From the NCBI RefSeq assembly GCF_030053895.1, contig NZ_CP125781.1, forward strand, positions 3,658,001 through 3,722,000: 64,000 nt of DNA, in the 5' to 3' direction. This DNA is from Trabulsiella odontotermitis. Lineage in GTDB: Bacteria > Pseudomonadota > Gammaproteobacteria > Enterobacterales > Enterobacteriaceae. Under the pieces are notes generated by a model. The model searched no databases, was not told the origin of the DNA, and was given only the letters and a program-made list of their open reading frames with translations. A program made the translations under genes and the position numbers. Each line of letters starts with the position of its first letter. The stretch's first letter is position 1. This document shows, in pieces, positions 8,609-17,253 of the stretch.

Positions 8609-9766
8609 TCACCGTTGCTCATCCAGTTGCAATGCAATATAGAGCAGCAGCCTGTCGTCAAAATTACCTAAATCCAGCCCGGTCAGTTCTGAAATGCGGT
8701 TCAGACGATATTCAAGCGTGTTGCGGTGAATAAATAGCGCCTTTGACGTCGCCAGCGGCTGCACGTTGTGACGAAACCAGGCCTGCAACGTACGACGCAA
8801 CAGCCCGTTGTTATCCATCGCTTTCAGCCGCACCAGCGGGCGGGCCAGTTCGTTCGCCTGCCAGCCGCCGCGCAGGCTGTCGAGCAGCACGGGTAACATC
8901 AGATCCTGATAAAAATAGCTGCGGCTGTCGGGCATCCGTTGTTTGCCGACCATCATGGTTGTTCGCGCCGTGCGCCAGGAACGCGCGATGCTACCCGGCC
9001 CGGTAAAGTAGTTCCCCAGCGCTACGCGAAAACGCAACTGGCCGTTCTCTTTCATGCGGGAGATCAGCTGTTCCACGCGGCGACGGTGATCGTCCGCATC
9101 CCAGCGACCAAAGTTGTTCAGCGCCGGTTTCAGCACCACCATTTCAGTCAGCGACACAATCGCGATGAGGTTATTGCGTTCGGGAGTGGTCAGCGCCGTT
9201 TGCAGCTGTTGCAGCTCCGCCATCGCGCTGTCTACGCCAAGCTGTCCGCTGTCGACTTCCACCACCGCCGCAACGCGCGGTTGGTTGAGATCAATGCCCA
9301 GTCGCTGCGCCCACTCCGTCAGCGCCGGGGTGTTCTCTTCTGCCTGAATCAGGTTCATCACCAGTTCTTCACGCAGTCGGCTGTCCTGCGCCAGCAAATG
9401 CATCAGGCGAGATTGTTCCAGCATCATTTCGGCGGTCATGCACACCAGTTCACCGTATTTGCGCAGGGATTCCGGTTCGCCGGTCAGGCCGATAACGCCG
9501 ACAATCTCCCCTTCCAGACGCAGCGGCAGGTTGATCCCTTCACGGACGCCGTGCAGATGGCGGGCGACGGCATGATCGATATCCACAACCCGGCCCTGTG
9601 ACAGCACCAGTAACGCACCTTCGTGCAATTCCCCAATACGTTCACGATCGCCGCTGCCGATGATCCGCCCGCGGGCATCCATCACGTTGATATTGGTATC
9701 AATGATGCGCATGGTGCGCGCCACGATATCCTGCGCCATTTTGGTATCAAGATGCCAGCCAGCCAT
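8609..9766 (-). CDS. cdaR: Sugar diacid regulator CdaR
   Basis: CdaR (SdaR) activates genes for D-glucarate, D-galactarate and D-glycerate uptake and breakdown. The 385-residue length equals E. coli CdaR. The N-terminal half is the sugar-diacid recognition domain (MAGWHLDTKMAQDIVARTM and on), followed by a GGDEF-like CdaR linker region. The C-terminus is a PucR-type helix-turn-helix (ALFIHRNTLEYRLNRISELTG). Its targets are not in this window. It is transcribed alone, and a 153-bp gap before degP should hold its promoter. Confidence 0.96.
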   Translation of the reverse strand: MAGWHLDTKMAQDIVARTMRIIDTNINVMDARGRIIGSGDRERIGELHEGALLVLSQGRVVDIDHAVARHLHGVREGINLPLRLEGEIVGVIGLTGEPESLRKYGELVCMTAEMMLEQSRLMHLLAQDSRLREELVMNLIQAEENTPALTEWAQRLGIDLNQPRVAAVVEVDSGQLGVDSAMAELQQLQTALTTPERNNLIAIVSLTEMVVLKPALNNFGRWDADDHRRRVEQLISRMKENGQLRFRVALGNYFTGPGSIARSWRTARTTMMVGKQRMPDSRSYFYQDLMLPVLLDSLRGGWQANELARPLVRLKAMDNNGLLRRTLQAWFRHNVQPLATSKALFIHRNTLEYRLNRISELTGLDLGNFDDRLLLYIALQLDEQR

Positions 9767-9881
9767 ATCCCCTCCTGTCAGCAGAGCATCAGCTTAGTGA
9801 AGATACTACGCTACCACATTGTGCAGATGCACAAACCAGCGGTCAGATGTATGGAGATGTGGGAATAATCACAGATTGGAA

Positions 9882-9912
9882 AGAAAGCGGCCCCTCCCGG
9901 ACGGGAGGGGCC
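9882..9912 (-). terminator. degP terminator
   Basis: GGCCCCTCCC (9889-9898) pairs with GGGAGGGGCC (9903-9912) around a four-base loop, and the minus-strand transcript continues as GCTTTCTTTCC. It begins eight bases beyond the degP stop. Confidence 0.75.
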
Positions 9913-9919
9913 CTGGGGA

Positions 9920-11353
9920 TTACTGCATCAGCAGGTAAATCGTGCTGTCGCCGCGCTGGATATTCAACGCCAGAACAGACGGTTTGCTGTCGAGGATCTT
10001 ACGCAGATCCGCGATATTCTTCACTGGCTGCTGGTTAGCGCCGACAATGATATCGCCTTTCTTCAGGCCAATCTGCGCAGCCGGAGAAGCGGCTTTCACG
10101 GTATTCACCACCACGCCTTTGTCCTGGCCTTTGTTGCTCATTTCAGCGCCTTCAATGCCGTTGAAAATAGAGCTGGATTCCACCTGCGTCTGGCTGCTCT
10201 GTTGCAGTTCCAGCGATACCGTCATCGGTTTGCCGTCACGCAGCAGACCCAGACTGACTTTGCTGCCGACCGGCATTGAGCCCACCTGCGCACGCAGTGC
10301 CGCGAAGCTGCTGATCGGTTTGCCATCCAGCGAGGTGATGACGTCACCCGCTTTAACGCCTGCTTTCGCCGCAGAAGAATTCGGCATGACCTGGCTGACG
10401 AAGGCCCCGCGCTGCGCGTCGACTTTCATCGCTTTCGCCAGCTCAGAGTTCAGTTCGGTACCCATAATGCCCAGCTCGCCGCGTTTCACCTGGCCATACT
10501 TGACCATCTGCTCGGTCAGGTTTTTCACCATGTTGCTCGGAATGGCAAAGCCGATGCCGATGTTGCCGCCGTCCGGCGCCAGGATCGCGGTGTTAATACC
10601 AATCAGTTCGCCATTCAGGTTGACCAGCGCACCGCCGGAGTTCCCGCGGTTAATCGCCGCATCCGTCTGGATAAAGTTTTCATAGTTTTCCACGTTCAGG
10701 CCGCTACGGCCCAGCGCGGAGACAATCCCGGAGGTGACGGTTTCGCCGAGACCAAACGGGTTACCAATCGCCACCGTGTAATCACCAACCCGCAGCGCAT
10801 CGGAATCAGCGAGTTTAATCGCCGTCAGGTTTTTCGGATCCTGAACCTGGATCAGCGCGATGTCAGAGCGCGGATCTTTACCGACGACTTTAGCGTCAAG
10901 TTTACGGCCATCACTCAACTGGACTTTAATCGACGTCGCGTTGTCGACCACGTGGTTGTTGGTCACCACATAGCCTTTCGCGGCATCAATAATGACGCCG
11001 GAACCCAACGCCATGAATTTTTGCTGCTGGCCGCCGCCATTACCACCGGCGCCCGGGCCACCCTGGCAGAACGGAGAACTCTGGAATGGGGAACCGTCCT
11101 GGCAGAATGGGGAATCATCACCAAAGAACTGCTGAAAGTTGCGCGGCATCCGCGGTGTATTAACGGTGGTGCTACCCTCAACGTTAATACTAACCACTGA
11201 AGGCATGACTTTTTCAAGCATCGGCGCCAGGCTTGGCATCTGCTGCGCTGTGGTTGCCGTGGAGGCCGTTTCCGCCGCCGTCGCCGACAGTGGCGATAAT
11301 GCTAAGCTTAAACTCAGAGCCAGTGCACTCATTGCTAACGTGGTTTTTTTCAT
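9920..11353 (-). CDS. degP: Periplasmic serine protease / chaperone DegP (HtrA)
   Basis: DegP degrades or refolds misfolded envelope proteins. The ATG at MKKTTLAMSALALSLSL gives 477 residues (474 in E. coli); seven in-frame codons upstream are open but unsupported. A Sec signal peptide of about 26 residues ends at ATA-AE. The protease domain carries His in NNHVVDN, Asp in RSDIALIQ and Ser in GNSGGAL, then two PDZ domains (PNSSAAKAGVKAGDVI and AASPAAQIGLKKGDII). The LA loop has cysteines in two SPFCQ repeats. A sigmaE-type promoter lies upstream. Confidence 0.98.
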   Translation of the reverse strand: MKKTTLAMSALALSLSLALSPLSATAAETASTATTAQQMPSLAPMLEKVMPSVVSINVEGSTTVNTPRMPRNFQQFFGDDSPFCQDGSPFQSSPFCQGGPGAGGNGGGQQQKFMALGSGVIIDAAKGYVVTNNHVVDNATSIKVQLSDGRKLDAKVVGKDPRSDIALIQVQDPKNLTAIKLADSDALRVGDYTVAIGNPFGLGETVTSGIVSALGRSGLNVENYENFIQTDAAINRGNSGGALVNLNGELIGINTAILAPDGGNIGIGFAIPSNMVKNLTEQMVKYGQVKRGELGIMGTELNSELAKAMKVDAQRGAFVSQVMPNSSAAKAGVKAGDVITSLDGKPISSFAALRAQVGSMPVGSKVSLGLLRDGKPMTVSLELQQSSQTQVESSSIFNGIEGAEMSNKGQDKGVVVNTVKAASPAAQIGLKKGDIIVGANQQPVKNIADLRKILDSKPSVLALNIQRGDSTIYLLMQ

Positions 11354-11409
11354 GTTTCTCAATCTCAATTCCAATTTCAGATAGGGCTAAAACGCTGTGT
11401 ACGTCACTA

Positions 11410-11437
11410 TCAGATTCACTTTATAGCGGGAAGTTCC
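11410..11437 (-). promoter_or_regulatory. SigmaE promoter of degP
   Basis: The minus strand reads GGAACTT (complement of 11431-11437), a 16-nt spacer, then TCTGA (complement of 11410-11414). This is the sigmaE consensus and matches the known E. coli degP promoter. It lies 57 bp before the ATG, so envelope stress should induce the gene. Confidence 0.8.
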
Positions 11438-11495
11438 GGAATTAAGTTTATGGAAAAAGTAAAAAAATATTGTCCGTCTTTACAAAACTCACCGC

Positions 11496-13010
11496 TTATT
11501 CCACCGCCATCAGACGGCGGTATTCATCCCAGGCGTAGAGATCGGTCATGCCGCTGATATAATCCTGGATCAGGCGGCAACGATAATAATATTCCATCAC
11601 CACGAACGTCGCCGAATCACGTGGAACTTTATTTACCGCTTCGATATAAGCCAGTCGATGGCGGGTCGACAGTTTCTGAAAAAGCCGTGATTCAATCGGC
11701 AAATGACGCAGCCGTTCTTTTGCCACCAGCTCGCTAAAATCATGCTCCGATAATTCCAGCAACGGTTTGTAGATCTCCAGCAGGCCACTAATGACGCGGT
11801 ATCCCTGCAATTCCAGTTGTTCTACGTCCGGGTGACAGAACACATGTTTCATTGCCACCTTTTTATAGAGATCAAGCAGTTGACTAAAGTCGCTGTCATC
11901 TTCCAGCAGCGCATGGTTAAATTCGCCGTCAAAAATCTGCGCGATATTATCAATAAAGCGCTGCGCCGCATAAGGCACCAGCTTATTCAGCGTGTTGACC
12001 CGCAAATACATAAAGAACTGATCTTCTGTACTGCGGCTCAGGGAATTAGAACGCGATTTATCCCACGCATTTTCGACGACCTGAGAAAACAGCGATCCTT
12101 TTTCATGATGCCCCCAGGCGTCATGCAGATGCTGATACAACTGCTCGACACTAAATATGCGTTTTTCTACCGCATCTTCTAGGTCGGCCACGCAATAAGA
12201 GATGTCATCCGCAGCTTCCATTATCCAGGTCAGCGGAAAACGACTGTAAGGCGCCAGTGAAAGTTCTTTACGCAGCCGTGCAATGTAGGGCTCTTCTGAC
12301 AGGTAATAACCCGGTTTTTTCATCAGATAACTATGGGTTTGCGGCGGCGGCCCCACCCACCACGCCGGGCGCGTGTACTTCAGAATGCAGCCCACCTGCG
12401 CCCAGGTGAGGTTCATACGCATTAGCGTATGGACCAGGCGAATGCCCTGCGCGTTGCCTTCAAACTGGCACAGGTCCTGGCGCACCTTGCGGCGCAGCTC
12501 GTTCAGCGCCTCTTCGCCTTCCCTAAGCGGTAATCCGGGCACCGCGCAACGGTCGTCGCTCAGCGGCTGGCTGGCGGCATCACTCGGGAACAGACGCTGG
12601 CGGAACCAGTCGTTGATCGCCGCTTCGCCAAAGTGACCAAACGGCGGGTTGCCGATGTCGTGCATCAGGCAGGCCATTTCGACAATGCTCTCAAACGGCC
12701 CGGTGAGCTCATCCAGCCCGTAGGTCGCCAGCAGTTTTTGCTCTTTCAGGCGCGTCAGCACCTCTTTGGCGATATAGCGCCCGACCTGCTGCACCTCCAG
12801 CGAATGGGTAAGACGCGTACGCACCGCGGCATTTCGTTCCAGCGGGAAGACCTGGGTTTTTTGCTGCAACCGACGAATCGCTGGTGAGTTAATGATGCGC
12901 CCGCGGTCGCTTTCGAAAATGCGCAGGATCTCATGTTCGGTTTTCTCGCCCTGCGGAGAACGATAACGCCGACGCCAGTTTATTTTATTGCGAAAGTCGA
13001 TCTTAGCCAT
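11496..13010 (-). CDS. dgt: Deoxyguanosinetriphosphate triphosphohydrolase
   Basis: Dgt cleaves dGTP to deoxyguanosine and tripolyphosphate. Starting at MAKIDFRNKINWRRRY gives 504 residues (505 in E. coli), with a GGGAGCGG ribosome site; nine open codons upstream are rejected. The HD-domain metal site is clear in LMHDIGNPPFGHFGE, with the first His in TRLTHSLEVQQ. The C-terminal YYYRCRLIQDYISGMTDLYA is the family ending. It lies 83 bp from the divergent mtnN, so the two start regions share one short intergenic segment. Confidence 0.97.
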   Translation of the reverse strand: MAKIDFRNKINWRRRYRSPQGEKTEHEILRIFESDRGRIINSPAIRRLQQKTQVFPLERNAAVRTRLTHSLEVQQVGRYIAKEVLTRLKEQKLLATYGLDELTGPFESIVEMACLMHDIGNPPFGHFGEAAINDWFRQRLFPSDAASQPLSDDRCAVPGLPLREGEEALNELRRKVRQDLCQFEGNAQGIRLVHTLMRMNLTWAQVGCILKYTRPAWWVGPPPQTHSYLMKKPGYYLSEEPYIARLRKELSLAPYSRFPLTWIMEAADDISYCVADLEDAVEKRIFSVEQLYQHLHDAWGHHEKGSLFSQVVENAWDKSRSNSLSRSTEDQFFMYLRVNTLNKLVPYAAQRFIDNIAQIFDGEFNHALLEDDSDFSQLLDLYKKVAMKHVFCHPDVEQLELQGYRVISGLLEIYKPLLELSEHDFSELVAKERLRHLPIESRLFQKLSTRHRLAYIEAVNKVPRDSATFVVMEYYYRCRLIQDYISGMTDLYAWDEYRRLMAVE

Positions 13011-13092
13011 ACCCGCTCCCGGTCCGGAAATGCGCATCTTCTGAGCGCATGGTAAACTATGCCTCTAATTATGACTTATCGCGAGTAAATCT

Positions 13093-13791
13093 ATGAAAAT
13101 CGGCATTATTGGTGCAATGGAAGAAGAAGTTACGCTGCTGCGTGACAAAATCGAGAACCGCAAAACGCTCACTCTGGGTGGAAGCGAAATTTACACCGGT
13201 ACGCTGAATGGCACAGAGATCGCATTGCTCAAATCCGGGATCGGTAAAGTGGCGGCGGCGATGGGCGCGACCCTGCTTCTCGAACATTGCAAACCCGATG
13301 TCATCATTAACACCGGCTCCGCAGGCGGTCTTGCCCCGACGCTGAAGGTGGGTGATATCGTCGTTTCTGACGAAGCGCGCTATCACGATGCCGACGTTAC
13401 CGCCTTCGGTTACGAATATGGTCAGTTGCCGGGCTGCCCGGCAGGTTTTAAGGCGGATGAGAAACTGATCGCCGCCGCAGAAAACTGCATCACTGCGCTG
13501 AACCTGCACGCGGTGCGCGGGCTCATCGTCAGCGGCGATGCCTTCATCAACGGCTCTGTCGGCCTGGCGAAAATTCGCCACAACTTCCCGCAAGCGATTG
13601 CCGTCGAGATGGAAGCCACCGCCATTGCGCATGTCTGCCACAGCTTTAGCGTGCCGTTTGTGGTGGTCCGCGCGATCTCCGACGTGGCCGACCAGCAGTC
13701 ACACCTCAGCTTTGACGAGTTCCTCGCTGTCGCCGCGAAACAGTCTACCCTGATGGTAGAAACGCTGGTGCAGAAGCTGGCGCGTGGCTAA
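13093..13791 (+). CDS. mtnN: 5'-methylthioadenosine / S-adenosylhomocysteine nucleosidase
   Basis: MtnN (Pfs) hydrolyses methylthioadenosine and S-adenosylhomocysteine. It clears products of SAM use, including the methylthioadenosine made by SpeE elsewhere in this window, and feeds autoinducer-2 synthesis. The 232-residue length is that of E. coli. The catalytic Glu lies in GAMEEEV (E12), and the later VEMEATAIAHVC and ISDVAD motifs carry the ribose-binding Glu and catalytic Asp. It overlaps btuF by 8 bp, indicating cotranscription. Confidence 0.98.
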   Translation: MKIGIIGAMEEEVTLLRDKIENRKTLTLGGSEIYTGTLNGTEIALLKSGIGKVAAAMGATLLLEHCKPDVIINTGSAGGLAPTLKVGDIVVSDEARYHDADVTAFGYEYGQLPGCPAGFKADEKLIAAAENCITALNLHAVRGLIVSGDAFINGSVGLAKIRHNFPQAIAVEMEATAIAHVCHSFSVPFVVVRAISDVADQQSHLSFDEFLAVAAKQSTLMVETLVQKLARG

Positions 13792-14596
13792 CGCCTGCTT
13801 CAGGGCTGTCATCGCCCTGCTCCTGCTTACCCCGGCGTGGCTGCTCGCCGCGCCGCGGGTCATTTCTCTTTCTCCGTCCAATACCGAACTGGCTTTCGCC
13901 GCCGGGATCACCCCTGTCGGCGTGAGCGCGTTTTCTGATTATCCGCCGGAAGCCGCCGCCATTGAGCAGGTAGCGAGCTGGCAGGGCATCAACCTTGAAC
14001 GCATTGTGGCGCTGAAACCAGACCTGGTGCTGGCGTGGAAAGAGGGAAACGCCGAACGCCAGATCAACCAGCTGAGCACGCTGGGCATCCACGTGCTGTG
14101 GATTGAAACCGATTCTGTCGCCAGCATCATCGACGCGCTGCAACAACTGGCCGCCTGGAGTCCGCAGCCTGAAAAAGCGAAACAGGCCGCTCGTGAGTTA
14201 CAACATGACTATGTAGAGCTGAAATCCCGCTACGCCAGCACGCCTGAAACGCGCGTTTTTTTGCAGTTCGGCACAAATCCCCTCTTTACCAGCGGAAAGC
14301 ACTCGATTCAGAACGAGATCCTCGAACTGTGTGGTGGAGAAAACATTTTTGCTGCCAGCCGGGTTCCCTGGCCGCAGGTCAGTCGCGAGCAGGTGCTGTC
14401 CCGCGATCCGCAGGCCATCGTCTTCGGGGGAAAAGAGAGAGAAGTTCCGAAAATTGAAGCTTACTGGCATACCCAGCTCAAAATTCCGGTTATTGCTCTC
14501 AATAGTGACTGGTTTGAACGCGCGAGCCCGCGTATTATCCTCGCCGCAAAACAACTCTGTTCTGCGCTTGCGCAGGTGAATCAGGCAGGAAAATAA
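13784..14596 (+). CDS. btuF: Periplasmic vitamin B12-binding protein BtuF
   Basis: BtuF delivers cobalamin in the periplasm to the BtuCD importer. It is 270 residues, four more than E. coli, with a Sec signal peptide ending near LLAAPRV (about residue 22). The start is a GTG inside the mtnN 3' end (8-bp overlap), matching the E. coli arrangement. The two-lobed class III binding-protein fold is supported by VISLSPSNTELAFAAG at the N-terminus, WQGINLERIVALKPDLVLAW in the first lobe, and the conserved VPWPQVSREQVLSR and SDWFERASPRIILAA segments. BtuC and BtuD are not in the window. Confidence 0.96.
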   Translation: MANACFRAVIALLLLTPAWLLAAPRVISLSPSNTELAFAAGITPVGVSAFSDYPPEAAAIEQVASWQGINLERIVALKPDLVLAWKEGNAERQINQLSTLGIHVLWIETDSVASIIDALQQLAAWSPQPEKAKQAARELQHDYVELKSRYASTPETRVFLQFGTNPLFTSGKHSIQNEILELCGGENIFAASRVPWPQVSREQVLSRDPQAIVFGGKEREVPKIEAYWHTQLKIPVIALNSDWFERASPRIILAAKQLCSALAQVNQAGK

Positions 14597-14598
14597 CG

Positions 14599-15222
14599 AT
14601 GCTCGTATATTGGCTGGATATCGTAGGTACAGCCGTTTTTGCTATCTCCGGCGTTCTGCTCGCCGGAAAACTCCGCATGGATCCCTTTGGCGTACTGGTG
14701 CTCGGCGTGGTCACGGCCGTCGGTGGCGGTACGATTCGCGATATGGCGCTGGCCAATGGCCCGGTATTCTGGGTGAAAGATCCCACGGATCTGGTCGTCG
14801 CGATGGTCACCAGCATGCTGACAATTTTGCTGGTGCGTCAGCCACGCCGGTTGCCAAAATGGATTTTGCCGGTGCTTGATGCCGTCGGACTGGCGGTGTT
14901 CGTCGGAATTGGCGTCAACAAGGCGTTTCTGGCTGACAGCGGGCCGTTAGTCGCTATCTGTATGGGCGTGGTGACTGGCGTCGGCGGTGGGATCATCCGT
15001 GACGTGCTGGCGCGCGAAATCCCGATGATTTTACGCACCGAAATCTACGCCACCGCCTGTATTGTCGGCGGCATTGTGCATGCGACGGCACATCACACGT
15101 TCGCGATGTCTCTCGAAAATTCAGCGATGCTGGGGATGTTAGTGACGCTGGTAATTCGCCTGGCGGCGATACGCTGGCATCTGAAACTGCCGACGTTTGC
15201 ACTGGATGAAAACGGACGGTAA
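14599..15222 (+). CDS. yadS: TRIC-family membrane channel protein YadS
   Basis: This 207-residue integral membrane protein belongs to the UPF0126/TRIC family, whose prokaryotic members form trimeric cation channels. About seven hydrophobic segments are arranged as two repeats, each with a glycine-rich GGGTIRDMAL- or GGGIIRDVLA-like motif (near residues 45-55 and 130-140). The substrate of YadS itself is not established. It follows btuF by 2 bp with an AGGAAA ribosome site, so it is probably the third gene of mtnN-btuF-yadS. The Pfam family name is from memory. Confidence 0.93.
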   Translation: MLVYWLDIVGTAVFAISGVLLAGKLRMDPFGVLVLGVVTAVGGGTIRDMALANGPVFWVKDPTDLVVAMVTSMLTILLVRQPRRLPKWILPVLDAVGLAVFVGIGVNKAFLADSGPLVAICMGVVTGVGGGIIRDVLAREIPMILRTEIYATACIVGGIVHATAHHTFAMSLENSAMLGMLVTLVIRLAAIRWHLKLPTFALDENGR

Positions 15223-15233
15223 CGCGGTATGTC

Positions 15234-15253
15234 GGCCCGGTCAGTGCCGGGCC
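15234..15253. repeat. Hairpin between convergent yadS and erpA
   Basis: GGCCCGG (15234-15240) and CCGGGCC (15247-15253) form a strong 7-bp stem with a six-base loop. No T-tract follows on either strand. It could act as a REP-like barrier or weak terminator between the two converging genes. Confidence 0.4.
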
Positions 15254-15260
15254 AACGGCA

Positions 15261-15608
15261 TCAGATACTGAACGAGGAACCACACCCGCAGGTGCTGGTG
15301 GCGTTCGGGTTGGAGACGATGAAGCGAGAACCTTCCAGGCCTTCCGTGTAATCCACAGAACCTCCCACCAGATACTGCAGGCTCATCGGATCCACAACCA
15401 GACCGACACCCTGCTTCTCAATGGTCATATCGCCTTCGTTGATCTGATCGTCAAAGGTAAAACCGTACTGGAACCCGCTGCAACCACCGCCAGTGATGTA
15501 CACGCGCAATTTCAGGTTCGGGTTGTCTTCATCCGCAATCAGGCTTTTTACCTTGTTCGCTGCGGCATCGGTAAACTGCAGCGGCAGTGCTGCTACGTCA
15601 TCACTCAT
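15261..15608 (-). CDS. erpA: Iron-sulfur cluster insertion protein ErpA
   Basis: ErpA is an A-type carrier that delivers [4Fe-4S] clusters to apo-proteins, including the isoprenoid enzymes IspG and IspH. The protein is 115 residues, one more than E. coli (an extra Ala near the N-terminus). The three cluster-binding cysteines are C43 (GGCSGF), C107 and C109 (TCGCG). It lies downstream of clcA on the same strand, but 81 bp away with its own promoter-like region. A perfect inverted repeat there overlaps a -10-like TATAAT. Confidence 0.97.
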   Translation of the reverse strand: MSDDVAALPLQFTDAAANKVKSLIADEDNPNLKLRVYITGGGCSGFQYGFTFDDQINEGDMTIEKQGVGLVVDPMSLQYLVGGSVDYTEGLEGSRFIVSNPNATSTCGCGSSFSI

Positions 15609-15632
15609 TTCTTACTCCCGGTTATACTGCAG

Positions 15633-15653
15633 TCAGGTTAAATTATAACCTGA
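15633..15653. promoter_or_regulatory. Inverted repeat overlapping the likely erpA promoter
   Basis: TCAGGTTA (15633-15640) and TAACCTGA (15646-15653) are perfect inverted repeats five bases apart. On the minus strand the middle reads TATAAT, 24 bp before the erpA ATG. It could be an operator. IscR controls erpA in E. coli, but this repeat does not clearly fit the IscR type 2 consensus, so I name no regulator. Confidence 0.35.
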
Positions 15654-15689
15654 GCTTTTGAGCCATTATCTAATACCCGAGTATTTCGT

Positions 15690-17108
15690 TCAAGTATTCT
15701 CCCCACTCACCTGCTGTGTATTGCGCTCTTGTTCTGTCTGCTGTTTTGCCAGTGTACGCGCGAGGATAGTGGAGTATAGCGGCTTACCGCCCAGAAATTG
15801 TGCCAGTAGTGTTGCGCCAAGACAGGTAATAATCATTGGCAAAATGAGCTGATAATTGTCAGTCATTTCCAGAACCAGCACGATCCCGGTGAGTGGCGCG
15901 CGCAGCGACGCCGCCAGCAATGCCCCCATTCCGGCAATCGCAAAGGTGCCTGCGTCCAGTTGATATGCCGGAAAACTGACGGCCGCCGCCATGCCGAACG
16001 CAGTGCCGAGCAGCGTCCCCAGCGCCAGCATTGGCGCAAAAATTCCGCCCGGCGCGCCGGAAGAGAAGCAGAGCAGTGTCGTCACCACGCGGGCGATAAA
16101 AATAAACAGCAGCACGCCGATGGTGTAATTACCCGCTGCCGCGATCGGGATGAGATAAAAACCGCCGCCTGCCGCTGCGGGTTGGATCAACCCCAGCACG
16201 CCGCACGCCCCGCCAATCACGCCGCCGATCAGCACCCATTTTTTGATTTCCCCGCCATGCAGGCGTTGAAACATATCCTGCGTACGCAGCACCAGCGCGT
16301 TAAACAGCGGGCCCACGCAGCCGAAAATCATCCCTAAAATCAGATACAGCCACAGCGTATTCACGGGCGCGTTCGACAGATGCCCGACATCGATAATCGC
16401 CACTTCGCCGTTGAAAATACGAAACACGATGCTCGACATGATAACGCCGGTAAACACCGCTTTAATGGAGATGAGGTTATAGCGAAACTGTGGGCGCATC
16501 TCTTCGATGATAAACAGGATCCCGGCCAGCGGCGCATTAAACGCCGCCGACAACCCCGCCGCGGCCCCGGTCGCCAGCAGCGTATGGCGCGCTTCCGGGC
16601 TGCGCATCCGGAACAGATCCAGCACCATGCGACCAATGTTGCCGCCAATCTGTACTGTCGGCCCTTCGCGACCCAGTACCATACCCGCGCCCAGCGTTCC
16701 CATCCCACCGATGAATTTTACCGGCAGCACCCGCCACCAGCGCACCGGACGCAGCTCTTCCAGCGCGCCTTCGATTTCCGGGATCCCCGACCCCCCCGCT
16801 TCCGGCGCAAAGCGGCGTACCAGAAAATAGCCCACCATCGCCAGCAACGCCGAGAGGATAAACGCCAGCGGCCAGAGCAGAAAAGCGTGATCCGCCACCT
16901 GCGTCAGCGTTCCGATGCGCCAGTTCTGTACCCCCGTGACGGCTTTTTCAAAAGCGACGCCCACCAGCCCGGTGATCGTGCCCACCACGGCCGCCATCAG
17001 CAGAATCGCCAGCGGCGTTTTGTCGCGGTTCAGCAGACGACGCACCACATGGCGGCGGCGTAAACGAAGTAATTGCTGTGATTCAAAAGAAGACGTTTCT
17101 GCTTTCAT
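15690..17108 (-). CDS. clcA: H+/Cl- exchange transporter ClcA
   Basis: ClcA exchanges two chloride ions for one proton across the inner membrane and aids the extreme acid response. It is 472 residues, one fewer than E. coli, with the expected run of membrane helices. The selectivity elements are in place: S107 in GGSGIPEIEG, the gating glutamate in GREGPTVQIGG (E148), the proton-pathway glutamate in FIIEEMRPQ (E203), GGIFAPMLALG, and the pore tyrosine in GGKPLYSTILA. It is divergent from hemL across about 145 bp. Confidence 0.98.
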   Translation of the reverse strand: MKAETSSFESQQLLRLRRRHVVRRLLNRDKTPLAILLMAAVVGTITGLVGVAFEKAVTGVQNWRIGTLTQVADHAFLLWPLAFILSALLAMVGYFLVRRFAPEAGGSGIPEIEGALEELRPVRWWRVLPVKFIGGMGTLGAGMVLGREGPTVQIGGNIGRMVLDLFRMRSPEARHTLLATGAAAGLSAAFNAPLAGILFIIEEMRPQFRYNLISIKAVFTGVIMSSIVFRIFNGEVAIIDVGHLSNAPVNTLWLYLILGMIFGCVGPLFNALVLRTQDMFQRLHGGEIKKWVLIGGVIGGACGVLGLIQPAAAGGGFYLIPIAAAGNYTIGVLLFIFIARVVTTLLCFSSGAPGGIFAPMLALGTLLGTAFGMAAAVSFPAYQLDAGTFAIAGMGALLAASLRAPLTGIVLVLEMTDNYQLILPMIITCLGATLLAQFLGGKPLYSTILARTLAKQQTEQERNTQQVSGENT

Positions 17109-17253
17109 GCCATTATCGTTAATTGGTCATACAAATCGCGCGGCGTATTGTACTCATCCTGCCGCCGTGCTGTCGCCTGAAAATTCCCTGCTCTTACTCG
17201 CGGAATATCTTAGAATAGTCCTCATTTCGCTTTCTACGAACCAGGAAAAGGCT

